In this document: positions 18,901 to 26,934 of the stretch, one piece after another | Layout of the letters: each line of letters starts with the position of its first letter | Position numbering within the stretch: position 1 is the first letter of the stretch | Assembly (NCBI GenBank): GCA_025462645.1 | Contig: JAOAPB010000007.1 | Location: 1-58,572 of the forward strand | Direction: 5' to 3' | DNA length: 58,572 bases | Source: Edaphobacter sp. | GTDB taxonomy: Bacteria > Acidobacteriota > Terriglobia > Terriglobales > Acidobacteriaceae | Made by a program: the position numbers and the translations under genes | The notes under the pieces: model-generated | Databases searched by the model: none | Told to the model about the DNA's origin: nothing | Seen by the model: only the letters and a program-made list of their open reading frames with translations

Positions 18901-19224
18901 CCCGGAACCTTCGGCAACTCGCGCCGCAACGACTACAGCGGTCCGAATCTGACCCAGCTGGATCTCACCCTCAGCAAGGCATTCCGTGTCGCGGAGAGAC
19001 TCTCCTTCGACTTCCATGCCGACGCTTATAACGTCCTCAATCATCCCAACTACGCCAACCCCGGAACAGTGCGTGTGACACCTACGGGAACCGCCCCACA
19101 GCCCGGAACGCCCTTCACCCTCTCCAACGCAGGCTCCTTCGGTCAACTCACCTCAACCGTAGGCAATCAGGTCGGCATCGGGGCGAACCGGCAGATTCAA
19201 CTCTCGGTCCGAGCCCTCTTCTAG
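15934..19224 (+). CDS. Oar-type TonB-dependent receptor with carboxypeptidase-regulatory domain
   Basis: This large outer-membrane receptor has 1096 residues. A signal peptide (to about residue 23, SAHA-Q) is followed by a CarboxypepD_reg-like/Cna-B-type domain (about 27-105), a plug region (about 130-240) containing ISFITKSGTNHIHGS, and a long beta-barrel ending in an aromatic residue (VRALF). Such Oar-like receptors are abundant in Acidobacteriota and are thought to import oligomeric carbohydrates or peptides; the substrate here is unknown. AGGAGG at 15928-15933 abuts the ATG with no spacer, which is unusual. No other start keeps the signal peptide. It is not next to a clear substrate-specific operon. 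Confidence 0.88.
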   Translation: MKYLNFFKNFILAGVFLTSAHAQVTTARMAGIVKDPSGSVVQNAEVTITNERTGAQRTVRTNGDGLYIIVSLPPSEYDIRVVAPGFTATEIKHVSLAVGQEVNHDFAVALAGTETQVSVDAGSTLSLDTASAKIGANVASREIENLPINGRQISQLYLLVPGATNAGSGTFDNIRFSGRAVEQNIIRLDGIEATSIIDTSPGNLNGEITSLFRLQQSLEAVQEFRIDSSSYPAEMGTGTGGQISFITKSGTNHIHGSVFEYLRNDFFDARNTFNPRAVGATPAGNPKFRLNQFGGSIGGPILKDKLFGFANYEGLRQIWASPQRAATLSNFARSQIPTSSAIYPLLAAFPADPFPAVAGVSQQIVTTVGANSINEDFGAIRFDYRINNRFSAYARYNRDQGTSSQIQDASLSKFGQVEVPQNGVLAFNQIWSSHIFNETKFGYNGIKMRVLGLPGASPNADLSRARIAIAGLTNIGSLISLSSNFNGVGAPYTGQSFSYIDNFSLLKGNHSMKFGVEVRPLSLYNNQIGGTTYTYNSVSDFTNNRPSQIAFYGDLSDLSPFTGLSGNAQVKQTYYIGYAQDEWKVKPNLTLSYGLRYEYYSPLHEARNKNVVFNMATGTITPRFSGDWYASSKANFGPRLALTWSPGFSNGQTVFRIGGGVFYGPGQTEDQIQPEANDRTQRTFTQNTGTGYSKVYPINPQTDIYANYNINDPNLGYQPRAYAPNYKIPERVTTYTASIQQQLPGQMQFMVGYVGSMGRNLFLRSITNLITGVTTNPTTGVGNAIRQFGGRFAEVDYKTSGGTDMYNALQSTLQRRFARGLSMGAQYTWAKELGTSSGSNEATTAQNPYNFKTEYGRGTFDIRHSLNATVLYDLPFGHGKAYSLSGPMDLIAGGWQVGGIVNFRSGVPIDVLITRSDVAYVGNPGTPIAGQVSASPVVTAGVVQTTAVVNVPGGGNSRNIRRPNVVPGVSPYLKTGRQFLNPAAFSTPVPGTFGNSRRNDYSGPNLTQLDLTLSKAFRVAERLSFDFHADAYNVLNHPNYANPGTVRVTPTGTAPQPGTPFTLSNAGSFGQLTSTVGNQVGIGANRQIQLSVRALF

Positions 19225-19250
19225 GAAGAGAGACCCAATCGACAAACACC

Positions 19251-19282
19251 GAGGGGATGGCCCACTCAGGCCATCCCCTTAA
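19251..19282 (+). terminator. Intrinsic terminator-like hairpin after the receptor gene
   Basis: The inverted repeat GGGGATGGCC / GGCCATCCCC with loop CACTCA lies 27 bases after the stop of the Oar gene. The downstream T run is weak (TTAAA), so efficiency is uncertain. Confidence 0.65.
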
Positions 19283-19493
19283 ACTCCGATTCTTCTCTCC
19301 GCAGCAAGGCTATTCCGAAGCCTCTTCACTCCAAAAAATAAATCTGAAATATCTGGCATGTTTTCCACCCTGCCAGGCGTCCGTCCACGATCCACGTTTG
19401 CCGCACATCTCACCACAACTTGCACCCGAAAAACCACCCGCCAGCACTCACCTCTCGCAAAACACCCCTAAAAAACGCCCACTAAACGCAAAA

Positions 19494-19519
19494 AAGGCCC
19501 CGGCTAACGCCGAGGCCCT
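19494..19519 (-). terminator. Rho-independent terminator for the IscA-type gene
   Basis: On the minus strand the hairpin GGGCCTCGGC-GTTA-GCCGGGGCC is followed directly by TTTTTTGCG. It lies just downstream of the Fe-S carrier gene, a standard position and structure. Confidence 0.85.
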
Positions 19520-19536
19520 CACAAAAAAATTCAGAA

Positions 19537-19923
19537 CTAAACGCTGAAAGAAGACCCGCATCCACAGGTGCTCTTCACCGCAGCATTCTCGAACTTGAAG
19601 CCCGCAGCCTCCAGGGTCTCCACGTAGTCCACCGTGCAGTTGCTCAGATACATGGCCGAGGTAGCGTCCACAAACACCTTTAGATCCTCGAACTTATAGA
19701 CCTTGTCCATCATGCCGCTCTGGTTCTCGAACGACATCGAATACTGGAACCCCGAACATCCGCCGCCGACCACACCAATCCGCAGACCAGCAGGGATAGG
19801 ATTCTGCGACGCCATAATCTCCCGCACCTTATTGATTGCGGACGGAGTCAGGGTCACCGGCGTCGTCGAAACCGGGGCACCAGTAACAACTTCAGCGGTA
19901 GGGGTAACGGTTGCAGTAGCCAT
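19537..19923 (-). CDS. A-type iron-sulfur carrier (IscA/ErpA/HesB family)
   Basis: This 128-residue protein carries or delivers Fe-S clusters to apo-proteins. The three conserved cysteines are C56 (GGGCSGFQY) and C120 and C122 (STCGCGSSF). The first 20 or so residues are a Thr/Val/Pro-rich leader not needed for the fold. A good candidate client in this window is PqqE, which needs several clusters, but that is only inference. The gene is monocistronic with its own terminator. Confidence 0.92.
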   Translation of the reverse strand: MATATVTPTAEVVTGAPVSTTPVTLTPSAINKVREIMASQNPIPAGLRIGVVGGGCSGFQYSMSFENQSGMMDKVYKFEDLKVFVDATSAMYLSNCTVDYVETLEAAGFKFENAAVKSTCGCGSSFSV

Positions 19924-20115
19924 CGGGCAATTCTCCTTGTATATCTACTTAAATAGTGTAGTCGCCTACCACCGCAGCAGCAAGCGCCCATTTGAAAACA
20001 CAACAGGCATACTCTAGTAGTAGATGCAGTCTTGGCACGACGGATGCAGCCATTTTACCGCTCACCCGAACAACCATTCCTTTCTGTCATTTACGCGCAC
20101 CTGCCATCTAAGCCC

Positions 20116-20289
20116 ATGAAACTGCTTCGCTATCTCGCAAACGCTTTCATCAATACCTTCGGCATCACCCAGCCCACACCCCAGGCTGCGAACCGTGCCG
20201 CCTTGTTCATCGCTATCATGCTCCTTGCAGTGATCGCGACAGTCGCCACAGTCGCCGGCTTTGCCCTGCATTGGTTCGCCCGTCACTAA
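20116..20289 (+). CDS. Small membrane protein, 57 residues, unknown function
   Basis: The preferred start is the ATG at 20116 (MKLLRYLANAFINTFG...). The longer reading from 20032 adds a leader with no sign of coding. A basic, amphipathic N-terminus precedes one transmembrane helix (about residues 30-50, ALFIAIMLLAVIATVATVAG), and the protein ends in a short basic tail. I do not recognise the family. The gene lies between the Fe-S carrier gene and another small membrane protein on the same strand. Confidence 0.55.
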   Translation: MKLLRYLANAFINTFGITQPTPQAANRAALFIAIMLLAVIATVATVAGFALHWFARH

Positions 20290-20420
20290 CTCTTGATGGC
20301 CCGTCACTAACCCATCACTCCAACGAAAAGGGCTGGTTCATTACTCCTTGACAAGCGTATGATGCCACCGGACGGCCTCGTACCTCGAGCCCACAGCCGG
20401 ACCCGTCAGGTATCAAAGGA

Positions 20421-20458
20421 CCGCCCTACATCGTTCGGACCCTGCTACAGGGCGGAGG
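20421..20458 (+). promoter_or_regulatory. Leader hairpin overlapping a ribosome binding site
   Basis: CCGCCCT at 20421-20427 can pair perfectly with AGGGCGG at 20449-20455. The end of the stem runs into the Shine-Dalgarno sequence GGAGG (20454-20458) of the following gene. Folding could limit ribosome access. This is a structural reading only, with no recognised riboswitch class. Confidence 0.35.
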
Positions 20459-20466
20459 AACAAACT

Positions 20467-20739
20467 ATGAGCGCTATACCCGTGATGCTCATTGTCTGGG
20501 GTGCGGTGGCGGCCTGTTTTCTGGCGCTGCTCGCCTACCGCGGACAACTGACCCGCTACGAAGAGGATCAACTCTTCCTAAATGAAACTGAGTCCAACGA
20601 ACAACGCGAACAGAGTGAGATCGTTCGCAAAGTAAAAAAGATAGAGCCATTAGTCCGACTCTTCGGCGTCGCTGCGGCAGCCATGACCGCTGGTATCGTC
20701 GGCATCTTCACCTACGACGCTTGGCAACATCTGAAGTAA
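20467..20739 (+). CDS. Small two-helix membrane protein, 90 residues, unknown function
   Basis: The start is the ATG at 20467, nine to ten bases after GGAGG. A frame continuing upstream to 20359 has no supporting signal. Helix 1 is about residues 4-24 (VMLIVWGAVAACFLALLAY), then comes an acidic/glutamine-rich cytoplasmic loop (YEEDQLFLNETESNEQREQ), then helix 2 about 65-82. The family is not recognised. The loop composition suggests a protein contact site, but no function can be given. Confidence 0.65.
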   Translation: MSAIPVMLIVWGAVAACFLALLAYRGQLTRYEEDQLFLNETESNEQREQSEIVRKVKKIEPLVRLFGVAAAAMTAGIVGIFTYDAWQHLK

Positions 20740-20932
20740 ATCCAGGTCACTCTCGAACGGCCGGCTTTGCCCTCTCAAGCAAAACCGGCTGTCCGTCATA
20801 ACGTGGCTTATTAAATGATTCTCGATATCCCATACATCCCAAGGCCAGCGGAAATGCCGTAGGCCCGTCGCGCCAACTGCCGCTCACATGCTCTCACGTC
20901 GTTCCTTCCCTCACTTCCATATAGAGGCAGAA

Positions 20933-20962
20933 AGAGCCGGAGGCATCTCGCCTCCGGCTCTA
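20933..20962 (-). terminator. Terminator hairpin downstream of gnd
   Basis: A perfect inverted repeat AGAGCCGGAGGC / GCCTCCGGCTCT lies 16 bases past the gnd stop. Read on the minus strand it is followed by TTCTGCC, a short T run. It is well placed for gnd transcription. Confidence 0.75.
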
Positions 20963-20977
20963 CTGCCTCACCAAAAG

Positions 20978-22438
20978 TTAAGCGTTATATGTTGACGAAG
21001 AGACCCGTCCTCCGCGCCCAGTCCAGTTCGTATGGAAGAACTCGCCTCGAGGCTTATCCACGCGCTCGTACGTATGCGCGCCGAAGAAGTCCCTCTGCGC
21101 CTGTAATAGATTCGCCGGCAACCGCTCCGTCCTGTACCCGTCATAGAATGAAAGAGCTGTAGAGAACGCCGGCATCGGCACTCCGATCTCAATTGCATGG
21201 ATCACAGCCTTACGCCACGACCATCCGTACTTATTCAAGGCACTCGAGAAGAAGTCATCCAGTAACAGATTCTGCAGCTTCGGATTTTTATCGAACGCCG
21301 CCTTGATATTCCCCAGAAACACGCTCCGAATAATGCAGCCGCCACGCCACATCAGCGCGATGCCACCCATATTCAGCTCCCAGTTCTGATCTTTTTCCAC
21401 CGCGCGCAACAACATATAGCCCTGCGCGTAGCTGATCATCTTCGAGCAGTACAGCGCCCGCCGAACATCCTCGATGAACTCTTTCTTCTCTGAGATCGTC
21501 AGAACTTTCTTCGGTCCTTGCAATACCTTAGAAGCAGCGACTCGCTCGTCCTTCAACGCAGACAAGCACCGCGCAAACACGCTCTCGCCAATCAACGTCA
21601 CCGGCTGGCCAAGATCAAGTGCGGAGATCGCCGTCCACTTACCCGTCCCCTTCTGTCCTGCTGTGTCGAGAATCTTGTCGATCATCGGCTGCCCGTCATC
21701 ATCCTTCTTTGCAAAGATCTCAGCCGAGATCTCAATCAGATAGCTGTCCAACTCGCCCTTGTTCCACTCCGTAAACACATCATGGAACTCATCCGCCGTC
21801 AGTCCCAGGCCGTCCTTCAACAGCTGATAGGCCTCGCAGATCAACTGGATATCGCCATACTCGATTCCGTTATGCACCATCTTCACGTAGTGGCCCGCAC
21901 CGTCCTGACCCACCCAGTCGCAGCACGGAGTTCCATCCTCCACCTTCGCCGCAATCGCCTGAAAGATCTCCTTCACATGAGGCCACGCCGCAGGATTCCC
22001 TCCGGGCATAATCGATGGGCCGAATCGTGCGCCCTCTTCTCCACCCGAGACTCCTGTACCGATAAACAAAATCCCCTTCTCCGCCAACTCCTTCGTTCTT
22101 CGGTTCGTGTCCGTGAACAAGGAGTTCCCCCCATCGATAAGGATGTCGCCCTTCTCCAGATACGGCAGCACATGCTCAATCGTCTGATCGACGACATCTC
22201 CTGCCTTCACCATCAGCATCACACGCCGTGGCGACTTCAGCAGCCCGCACAACTCCTCCGCCGAATGTGCGCCAACTACCTGCGTCCCCTTTGCCTCATT
22301 GTTGATGAACTCGTCTACCTTAGAGACCGTTCGATTAAACACCGCCACCCTGTACCCATGGTCGTTCATGTTCAACACCAGGTTTTGACCCATCACGGCC
22401 AACCCAATCAATCCAATATCACAAGTTGCTTCAGCCAT
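20978..22438 (-). CDS. gnd: 6-phosphogluconate dehydrogenase, decarboxylating
   Basis: Gnd oxidises 6-phosphogluconate to ribulose 5-phosphate, CO2 and NADPH in the pentose phosphate pathway. The N-terminal Rossmann motif is GLIGLAVMGQNLVLN. The substrate-binding region KMVHNGIEYGDIQLICEAY carries the catalytic lysine, and the C-terminal helical domain is complete. The length of 486 residues is that of the long (E. coli-type) enzymes. I chose the second ATG because GGAG lies six bases before it; the first ATG at 22450 has no such site. A terminator follows at 20933. Confidence 0.94.
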   Translation of the reverse strand: MAEATCDIGLIGLAVMGQNLVLNMNDHGYRVAVFNRTVSKVDEFINNEAKGTQVVGAHSAEELCGLLKSPRRVMLMVKAGDVVDQTIEHVLPYLEKGDILIDGGNSLFTDTNRRTKELAEKGILFIGTGVSGGEEGARFGPSIMPGGNPAAWPHVKEIFQAIAAKVEDGTPCCDWVGQDGAGHYVKMVHNGIEYGDIQLICEAYQLLKDGLGLTADEFHDVFTEWNKGELDSYLIEISAEIFAKKDDDGQPMIDKILDTAGQKGTGKWTAISALDLGQPVTLIGESVFARCLSALKDERVAASKVLQGPKKVLTISEKKEFIEDVRRALYCSKMISYAQGYMLLRAVEKDQNWELNMGGIALMWRGGCIIRSVFLGNIKAAFDKNPKLQNLLLDDFFSSALNKYGWSWRKAVIHAIEIGVPMPAFSTALSFYDGYRTERLPANLLQAQRDFFGAHTYERVDKPRGEFFHTNWTGRGGRVSSSTYNA

Positions 22439-22593
22439 CTCAGTCTCCATTGCGTCCCAGTGGGATCGCAGAAATGTTCATTACCGCCGCCGATCCAGAT
22501 TGAAAAACGGTCCAGCCACGAGAGCCTTTTCTATCATACGAAGCAAACGTTAAGATAGGTAAGGACCCTGCAAAACTCTTCCGCTAAAGAAAT

Positions 22594-22620
22594 GGGCGCC
22601 GTGCTGGATGCACGGCGCCC
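22594..22620 (-). terminator. Terminator hairpin downstream of the second Oar receptor
   Basis: A perfect 11-bp stem GGGCGCCGTGC / GCACGGCGCCC with a five-base loop lies 20 bases past the receptor stop. On the minus strand it is followed by ATTTCTTT. It should separate the receptor from gnd. Confidence 0.8.
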
Positions 22621-22640
22621 ATCGTTGTCTACGCTCTCAC

Positions 22641-25600
22641 CTAAAAGAAGAGCCGCGCTCCCAGTTGCACCAATCGTGGAAAGCCAAGTGTTCCCGTGAT
22701 CTTTCCAGCAGCCGAACTATCTGAAGATAGATTCGGACCATTGAACTGCGGTGTGTTGAAGGCATTCAGGGCCTCCGCGCGGAACTCAGCATTCACCCGC
22801 TCAGTAAGCGAGAAATTCTTGTTCAGCGACAGATCGGAGTTCAGATACCCCGGTCCATAACAATTCACGGTACGAGGTGAATTCCCATAGCTTCCTGCTG
22901 GAGTTACCGTGAACGCCGCCGGATTGTAGTACTGATTCAACCGTCCCTGCGGGCTTCCCGAATAACATGGATTGGCTCCAGCTACCAAGGTCGGACGCGT
23001 CATCGAATTGCCGAATGCAGAGTTGCTGTTCGTGCTCTGTGAGATCGGCAGAGGAGCACCATCCTGAATGATCATGATGTCGTTGAACTTCCATCCACCG
23101 ACAGCGAGATCTAGCCAGCGATTCGCTCCGCTGAGGAACTGCTTGCCGCGGCCGAAGGGTAGCTCATACGTCACCGCCAACGAAGTGCGCTTAGGGATAT
23201 CGTTTATGGAACGTGCATACTCGTTCGACAAGTTGTAAATATCCTGCGCTCCTCCACTACTGCCTGGATTGCCTCCGTTCAGTGGATTGAGTGTGCTGCC
23301 CGCGCCCCAAAGGTTGTCCCAGTTCGAAGACCAGGTGAAGGCTGCCAGCACCGTCAAACCCCTGGAGAACGCCTTCTGCACCTTCACGTCCAGTGCGTTG
23401 TAGTTGGAGTATCCAGTGCTCACAGACTCTGTGATGGAGGTAAATTGCGGGAAGGGACGAAGCGTCTGATTGAAAGCCTGAGTCGAGCCGCTCCACGCAC
23501 CCGTGCCGGCATACTTGAACGGAACTTTGTTGGTGAGCGCCGTATTGCCCAGTGAATAGTAGTTGTTCGGCAACTGGTTGATGTTCAGGCTGTTTGGCTG
23601 GTTCCGCGAATGACCTCCCACATACCCGATCTTCAAGGCAAAACCATATGGCAACTCTTGCTGTACATCGGCCGAGTAGGACTGATAGAGAGGTGCCTTG
23701 CGGCCCTGGTCTATTACTGTCAATGAACTCCCTACGCTTGTGCTCAAACCCAGCGCATTACCCGTCGGCGTCGTGCTCAGAGTAGGGAAAGGGTTAGACA
23801 AGGTGATCGTCGGGACTCCACTCTGCGAAGGAATGGTGTTGGTCAACACATAACCAGGCGCATAGGAAGCCGATCCGCTATACACCAGCGGTTGGTAGAA
23901 GAGCCCATATCCTCCTCGCACTACCGTCTTTGGAGTGATCGCGTAGGCGAATCCGGCGCGCGGCGAAATCTTGTTTGGAGTCTGTCCGGTCGTAGTGGAG
24001 TAACCGTTTTGCCCAGCAAACTCTACACCTCCCACAGCCGGGACAGAAGACCCTGCCACCGTGTAAGAGGCAGTGCGATCAAACCCTACCGAGTAATGAT
24101 TGTTCCGCTCATGCACGCCCGGCTCATGCTCATAGCGAATACCCAGGTTCAGTGTTAGCTTCGAGGTCGCACGCCAGTCGTCCTGCAGATACAGCGCATT
24201 GTAAGTAGTCGTAATCGCCAGCTTTGTCGGTACGATCAAAGAACCAGTCAGCGGATATCCCAGCAGAAGAGATGCCGCCGTAGCACCCGTACTATTGGTG
24301 TACCCGGGTGTCGATGCCGGAGTGCCTGTCGGAGCGCTAACGCCCGAACTTGTCAGCGTGCTGTCGAAGGTGAAAGCGCCACTCGTATTGCTCAAGCTGG
24401 TGAATGTGAGACTGATGGCGCGAAAAACGTAACCCACCTTCACGTTGTGCTTGCCAAGGCTCTTGGCAACACCCGCGACGAAGTTACGCGAGAAGTAAAC
24501 CGCCGGACCCGAGTTGGAAGTTCCTTCATTGGAAAGGCCGGAGTCGCCCGTGATTGCCGGGAAGCCTGTCTTCGAAAGAGCGGCGAGGTAGTTACTGGGA
24601 AATCCGAGCGTCGCCTGATTGAAGCCCTTGCTAATGTCCTGCGTATCGTTTGGAAAACGATTGAAACCGAATCCCACTGTCGCAACTGTCGTCGGATTGA
24701 TCGTGATCGTGTTCTGGATACCCATGGCATCGACCTTACGAAAGAGCAGATACGAGGACGAGCTGCCGGCAAAGTTCTGCAGCGCATTGCCACCAGGCTC
24801 CTTCGAACCATAGTGCATGTAGTAGAAATCCGCGTTCCAGCGTGTCCCGAACTGATGATCGAGCTTGCCGATAAACTCATCCGCGCGATCACCCAGCGTG
24901 TCTCCTCCATTGAAGTTGAACGAACCGTACCCGGTGTAGGCAGCATTCTGCTTTGGATAGGTATTGAGGATTGTCTGGCCGATTGCGTTGATACGGTTAG
25001 TGGGAATCTTATTGCCGTTAAAAATTGTTCTTGGATTCGTCAGCGGGTCATAGATGCATCGCCCTGGTGATCCAGCGGGTGTAAGCGAACCGGGACCGCA
25101 GCTACCATCCGGAAGCTTTGTCCCAATCTCGGAGAAGTCCCCAGCCAACTGTAGCGGCGAGGGAACGGCAAAGGAATTAGCAGCGGTAAGCGGCGAACGC
25201 TGCCGATAGCCCTCCTCCGTTATTCTGAAGAAGGTCCTGTCCTTGCCACCCAGGAACTTCGGCAGCGGAATCGGGCCACCCAAAGACCCCACATAGCTAT
25301 AGAACTCAGCCGCACCCCTGGGCGTGGTCGGTGAAACTACCCCTGTAACAGGATCTTTGTAAGGCGTCCGGTTATTGAAAAATAGATTCGCGCCCCAATT
25401 CGTCTGTCGCGTCTCTCCCTGCAAAACACCGTGCAGTGCGCTTGACCCCGAATGCAGCGTGGTATTGAACATTCCTCCACTCGTCCGCCCGATCTCGGCA
25501 TCGTATGTATTCGCTTGAACCTTGACCTCTTCGACCGATTCAATCGAGGGAATAATGACCGCACGATTGCTGAAGTCTGTAATCGGAATACCGTCGATCG

Positions 25601-26195
25601 CATAGTTGTTCGAGCTCAAAGGAGCGCCCGCAATCGAAATCGTTGACGATCCGCTCTGATCCTGGAAGCGCACAAATCGCGGGTCACCTACCGCCGTCAC
25701 ATTGTTATCCAGCTTCGAAAATAGAAATGGGTTGCGTCCTGGGTTCGGCAGATTTTGCAGCTTCTGCGAATCGATCGATTGCCCGTTATACGACGTGCCG
25801 TTATTGACAATCGGCTCCGAGGCCATCACCTCCACACTCTGGCTCGTAGAACCAAGCTGCAATTTCACATCGAACGGAATCGTATTTCCCGCATCGATCC
25901 TGATTCCCGCCGTCTCTGCCTTCTTAAACCCGTCCGTCGTCACCGTCACCGTGTAAGTACCCGGCGCAACCGCGCTGAAGGCATACTCTCCAGATCCATT
26001 GCTCGTCGTAGTACGGGCAATCTTTGTCGACTCCGATGTCATCACGACTGTCGCATTCGTGATGCTCGCGCCTTGAGAATCCGTCACCATGCCGCGCAGA
26101 GCTCCATAGTTCGACTGCGCCTTCACCCCCGTCGCTGCCACCATAGCTATTGCCACTAGAAAGAGCAATTTGGAAAGCTTATTAAATAAAGACAT
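22641..26195 (-). CDS. Oar-type TonB-dependent receptor, second copy
   Basis: This 1184-residue outer-membrane receptor has a signal peptide to about residue 26 (ATGVKA-Q), a CarboxypepD_reg/Cna-B-like domain (about 30-110, YGALRGMVTDSQGASITNAT), a plug with GGMFNTTLHSGSSALHG (about 240-256), and a barrel ending in F (LGARLFF). A strong GGAGG lies seven bases before the ATG. It is clearly diverged from the receptor at 15934 and is not a recent duplicate. It is flanked by a long AT-rich upstream region that may carry its control sites. The ligand is unknown. Confidence 0.88.
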   Translation of the reverse strand: MSLFNKLSKLLFLVAIAMVAATGVKAQSNYGALRGMVTDSQGASITNATVVMTSESTKIARTTTSNGSGEYAFSAVAPGTYTVTVTTDGFKKAETAGIRIDAGNTIPFDVKLQLGSTSQSVEVMASEPIVNNGTSYNGQSIDSQKLQNLPNPGRNPFLFSKLDNNVTAVGDPRFVRFQDQSGSSTISIAGAPLSSNNYAIDGIPITDFSNRAVIIPSIESVEEVKVQANTYDAEIGRTSGGMFNTTLHSGSSALHGVLQGETRQTNWGANLFFNNRTPYKDPVTGVVSPTTPRGAAEFYSYVGSLGGPIPLPKFLGGKDRTFFRITEEGYRQRSPLTAANSFAVPSPLQLAGDFSEIGTKLPDGSCGPGSLTPAGSPGRCIYDPLTNPRTIFNGNKIPTNRINAIGQTILNTYPKQNAAYTGYGSFNFNGGDTLGDRADEFIGKLDHQFGTRWNADFYYMHYGSKEPGGNALQNFAGSSSSYLLFRKVDAMGIQNTITINPTTVATVGFGFNRFPNDTQDISKGFNQATLGFPSNYLAALSKTGFPAITGDSGLSNEGTSNSGPAVYFSRNFVAGVAKSLGKHNVKVGYVFRAISLTFTSLSNTSGAFTFDSTLTSSGVSAPTGTPASTPGYTNSTGATAASLLLGYPLTGSLIVPTKLAITTTYNALYLQDDWRATSKLTLNLGIRYEHEPGVHERNNHYSVGFDRTASYTVAGSSVPAVGGVEFAGQNGYSTTTGQTPNKISPRAGFAYAITPKTVVRGGYGLFYQPLVYSGSASYAPGYVLTNTIPSQSGVPTITLSNPFPTLSTTPTGNALGLSTSVGSSLTVIDQGRKAPLYQSYSADVQQELPYGFALKIGYVGGHSRNQPNSLNINQLPNNYYSLGNTALTNKVPFKYAGTGAWSGSTQAFNQTLRPFPQFTSITESVSTGYSNYNALDVKVQKAFSRGLTVLAAFTWSSNWDNLWGAGSTLNPLNGGNPGSSGGAQDIYNLSNEYARSINDIPKRTSLAVTYELPFGRGKQFLSGANRWLDLAVGGWKFNDIMIIQDGAPLPISQSTNSNSAFGNSMTRPTLVAGANPCYSGSPQGRLNQYYNPAAFTVTPAGSYGNSPRTVNCYGPGYLNSDLSLNKNFSLTERVNAEFRAEALNAFNTPQFNGPNLSSDSSAAGKITGTLGFPRLVQLGARLFF

Positions 26196-26934
26196 TGAAG
26201 ACCTCCAGCGGGTAATTGTGTGAATGCTTCAGAGACAGCTCTACGTAGCAGTCTGTCTCCAGATCTAGGATGTGGAAGTAATTGATTGACAAGGAAAGGT
26301 CAGGGACTAAATGTAGATACACTTCCAGCTAGGTCGCTAGAAGTAGCATCCTTGTCGGCCAGTAGATACACTCCACCGCCGCCTTTTCTCAAACTTATAA
26401 AAACAGTTGGTTATAGCCGCTTTATAGCTGCTGAATCTCAGCGATCTGCTCTCCGGCAAAAAGCCGCTGGGCCAAAGGTCAGTACGCCAGGCAAATTGAA
26501 CTTACGAGATACGCTAGTACAGATCAGGCGAGCGCCATCTCTGCCCATACTGCTTAAACCCGCTACGATGGGAGCTAAATACACTTCTGGTTAAGAGGCC
26601 GTGGAAGTTCTCCAGCCTCACTGACGTGAGAAGTAGCCTTTTTGATGATGGAACCGAGACTAGCTAAGTGTGAACAACGTGTCAACAGAAATCTTTAAAA
26701 TTATCTCTCTCAGCTTGATTATCTGCCTCATCATCTACCTCATCTCTCAAGCATTTTGGGGTTCGTAATTCAATTTCCTAATTACTAAATAAATGAGTTA
26801 ATTCCTCTTGCCAGTAATAAAAACTGAGTTACAGTATGTTCACGTTCCCGCAAAAAATATCCTCATTCATCGCTAGATATAAGCAAAGCCTCATCCACAA
26901 TCCCAGAAGTTCTTCTTATTAGAAGGAGTTATCC
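26196..26934. other. AT-rich intergenic region, 739 bp
   Basis: This is a long gap between the divergent receptor and aminotransferase genes, clearly richer in A and T than its surroundings. It contains three related motifs, GTAGATACACTTCCA (26313-26327), GTAGATACACTCCA (26362-26375) and AAATACACTTCTGG (26577-26590), in the same orientation. It also holds one small possible gene (26670-26768). No RNA gene is recognised. Confidence 0.6.
26670..26768 (+). CDS. Possible single-helix membrane peptide (29-32 residues)
   Basis: A GTG start at 26670 (or 26679) opens a frame of 32 (or 29) codons ending in TAA. It starts with a short polar N-terminus (NNVSTEIFK), continues with one strongly hydrophobic helix (IISLSLIICLIIYLI) and ends SQAFWGS. 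The overall plan resembles small regulatory membrane peptides such as KdpF-type subunits, but I see no specific family. There is no strong ribosome binding site, and GTG starts weaken the call. It lies in a region otherwise without genes. Confidence 0.35.
   Translation: MNNVSTEIFKIISLSLIICLIIYLISQAFWGS

Noticed and set aside
20757..20795. Imperfect hairpin after the 90-residue membrane protein gene
   Set aside because: The stem is possible, but no T run follows on either strand. It is not called a terminator.
26286..26594. A 102-codon frame in the AT-rich gap
   Set aside because: It has no domain, no ribosome site and mixed composition, and it runs through the repeated ATACACT motifs.
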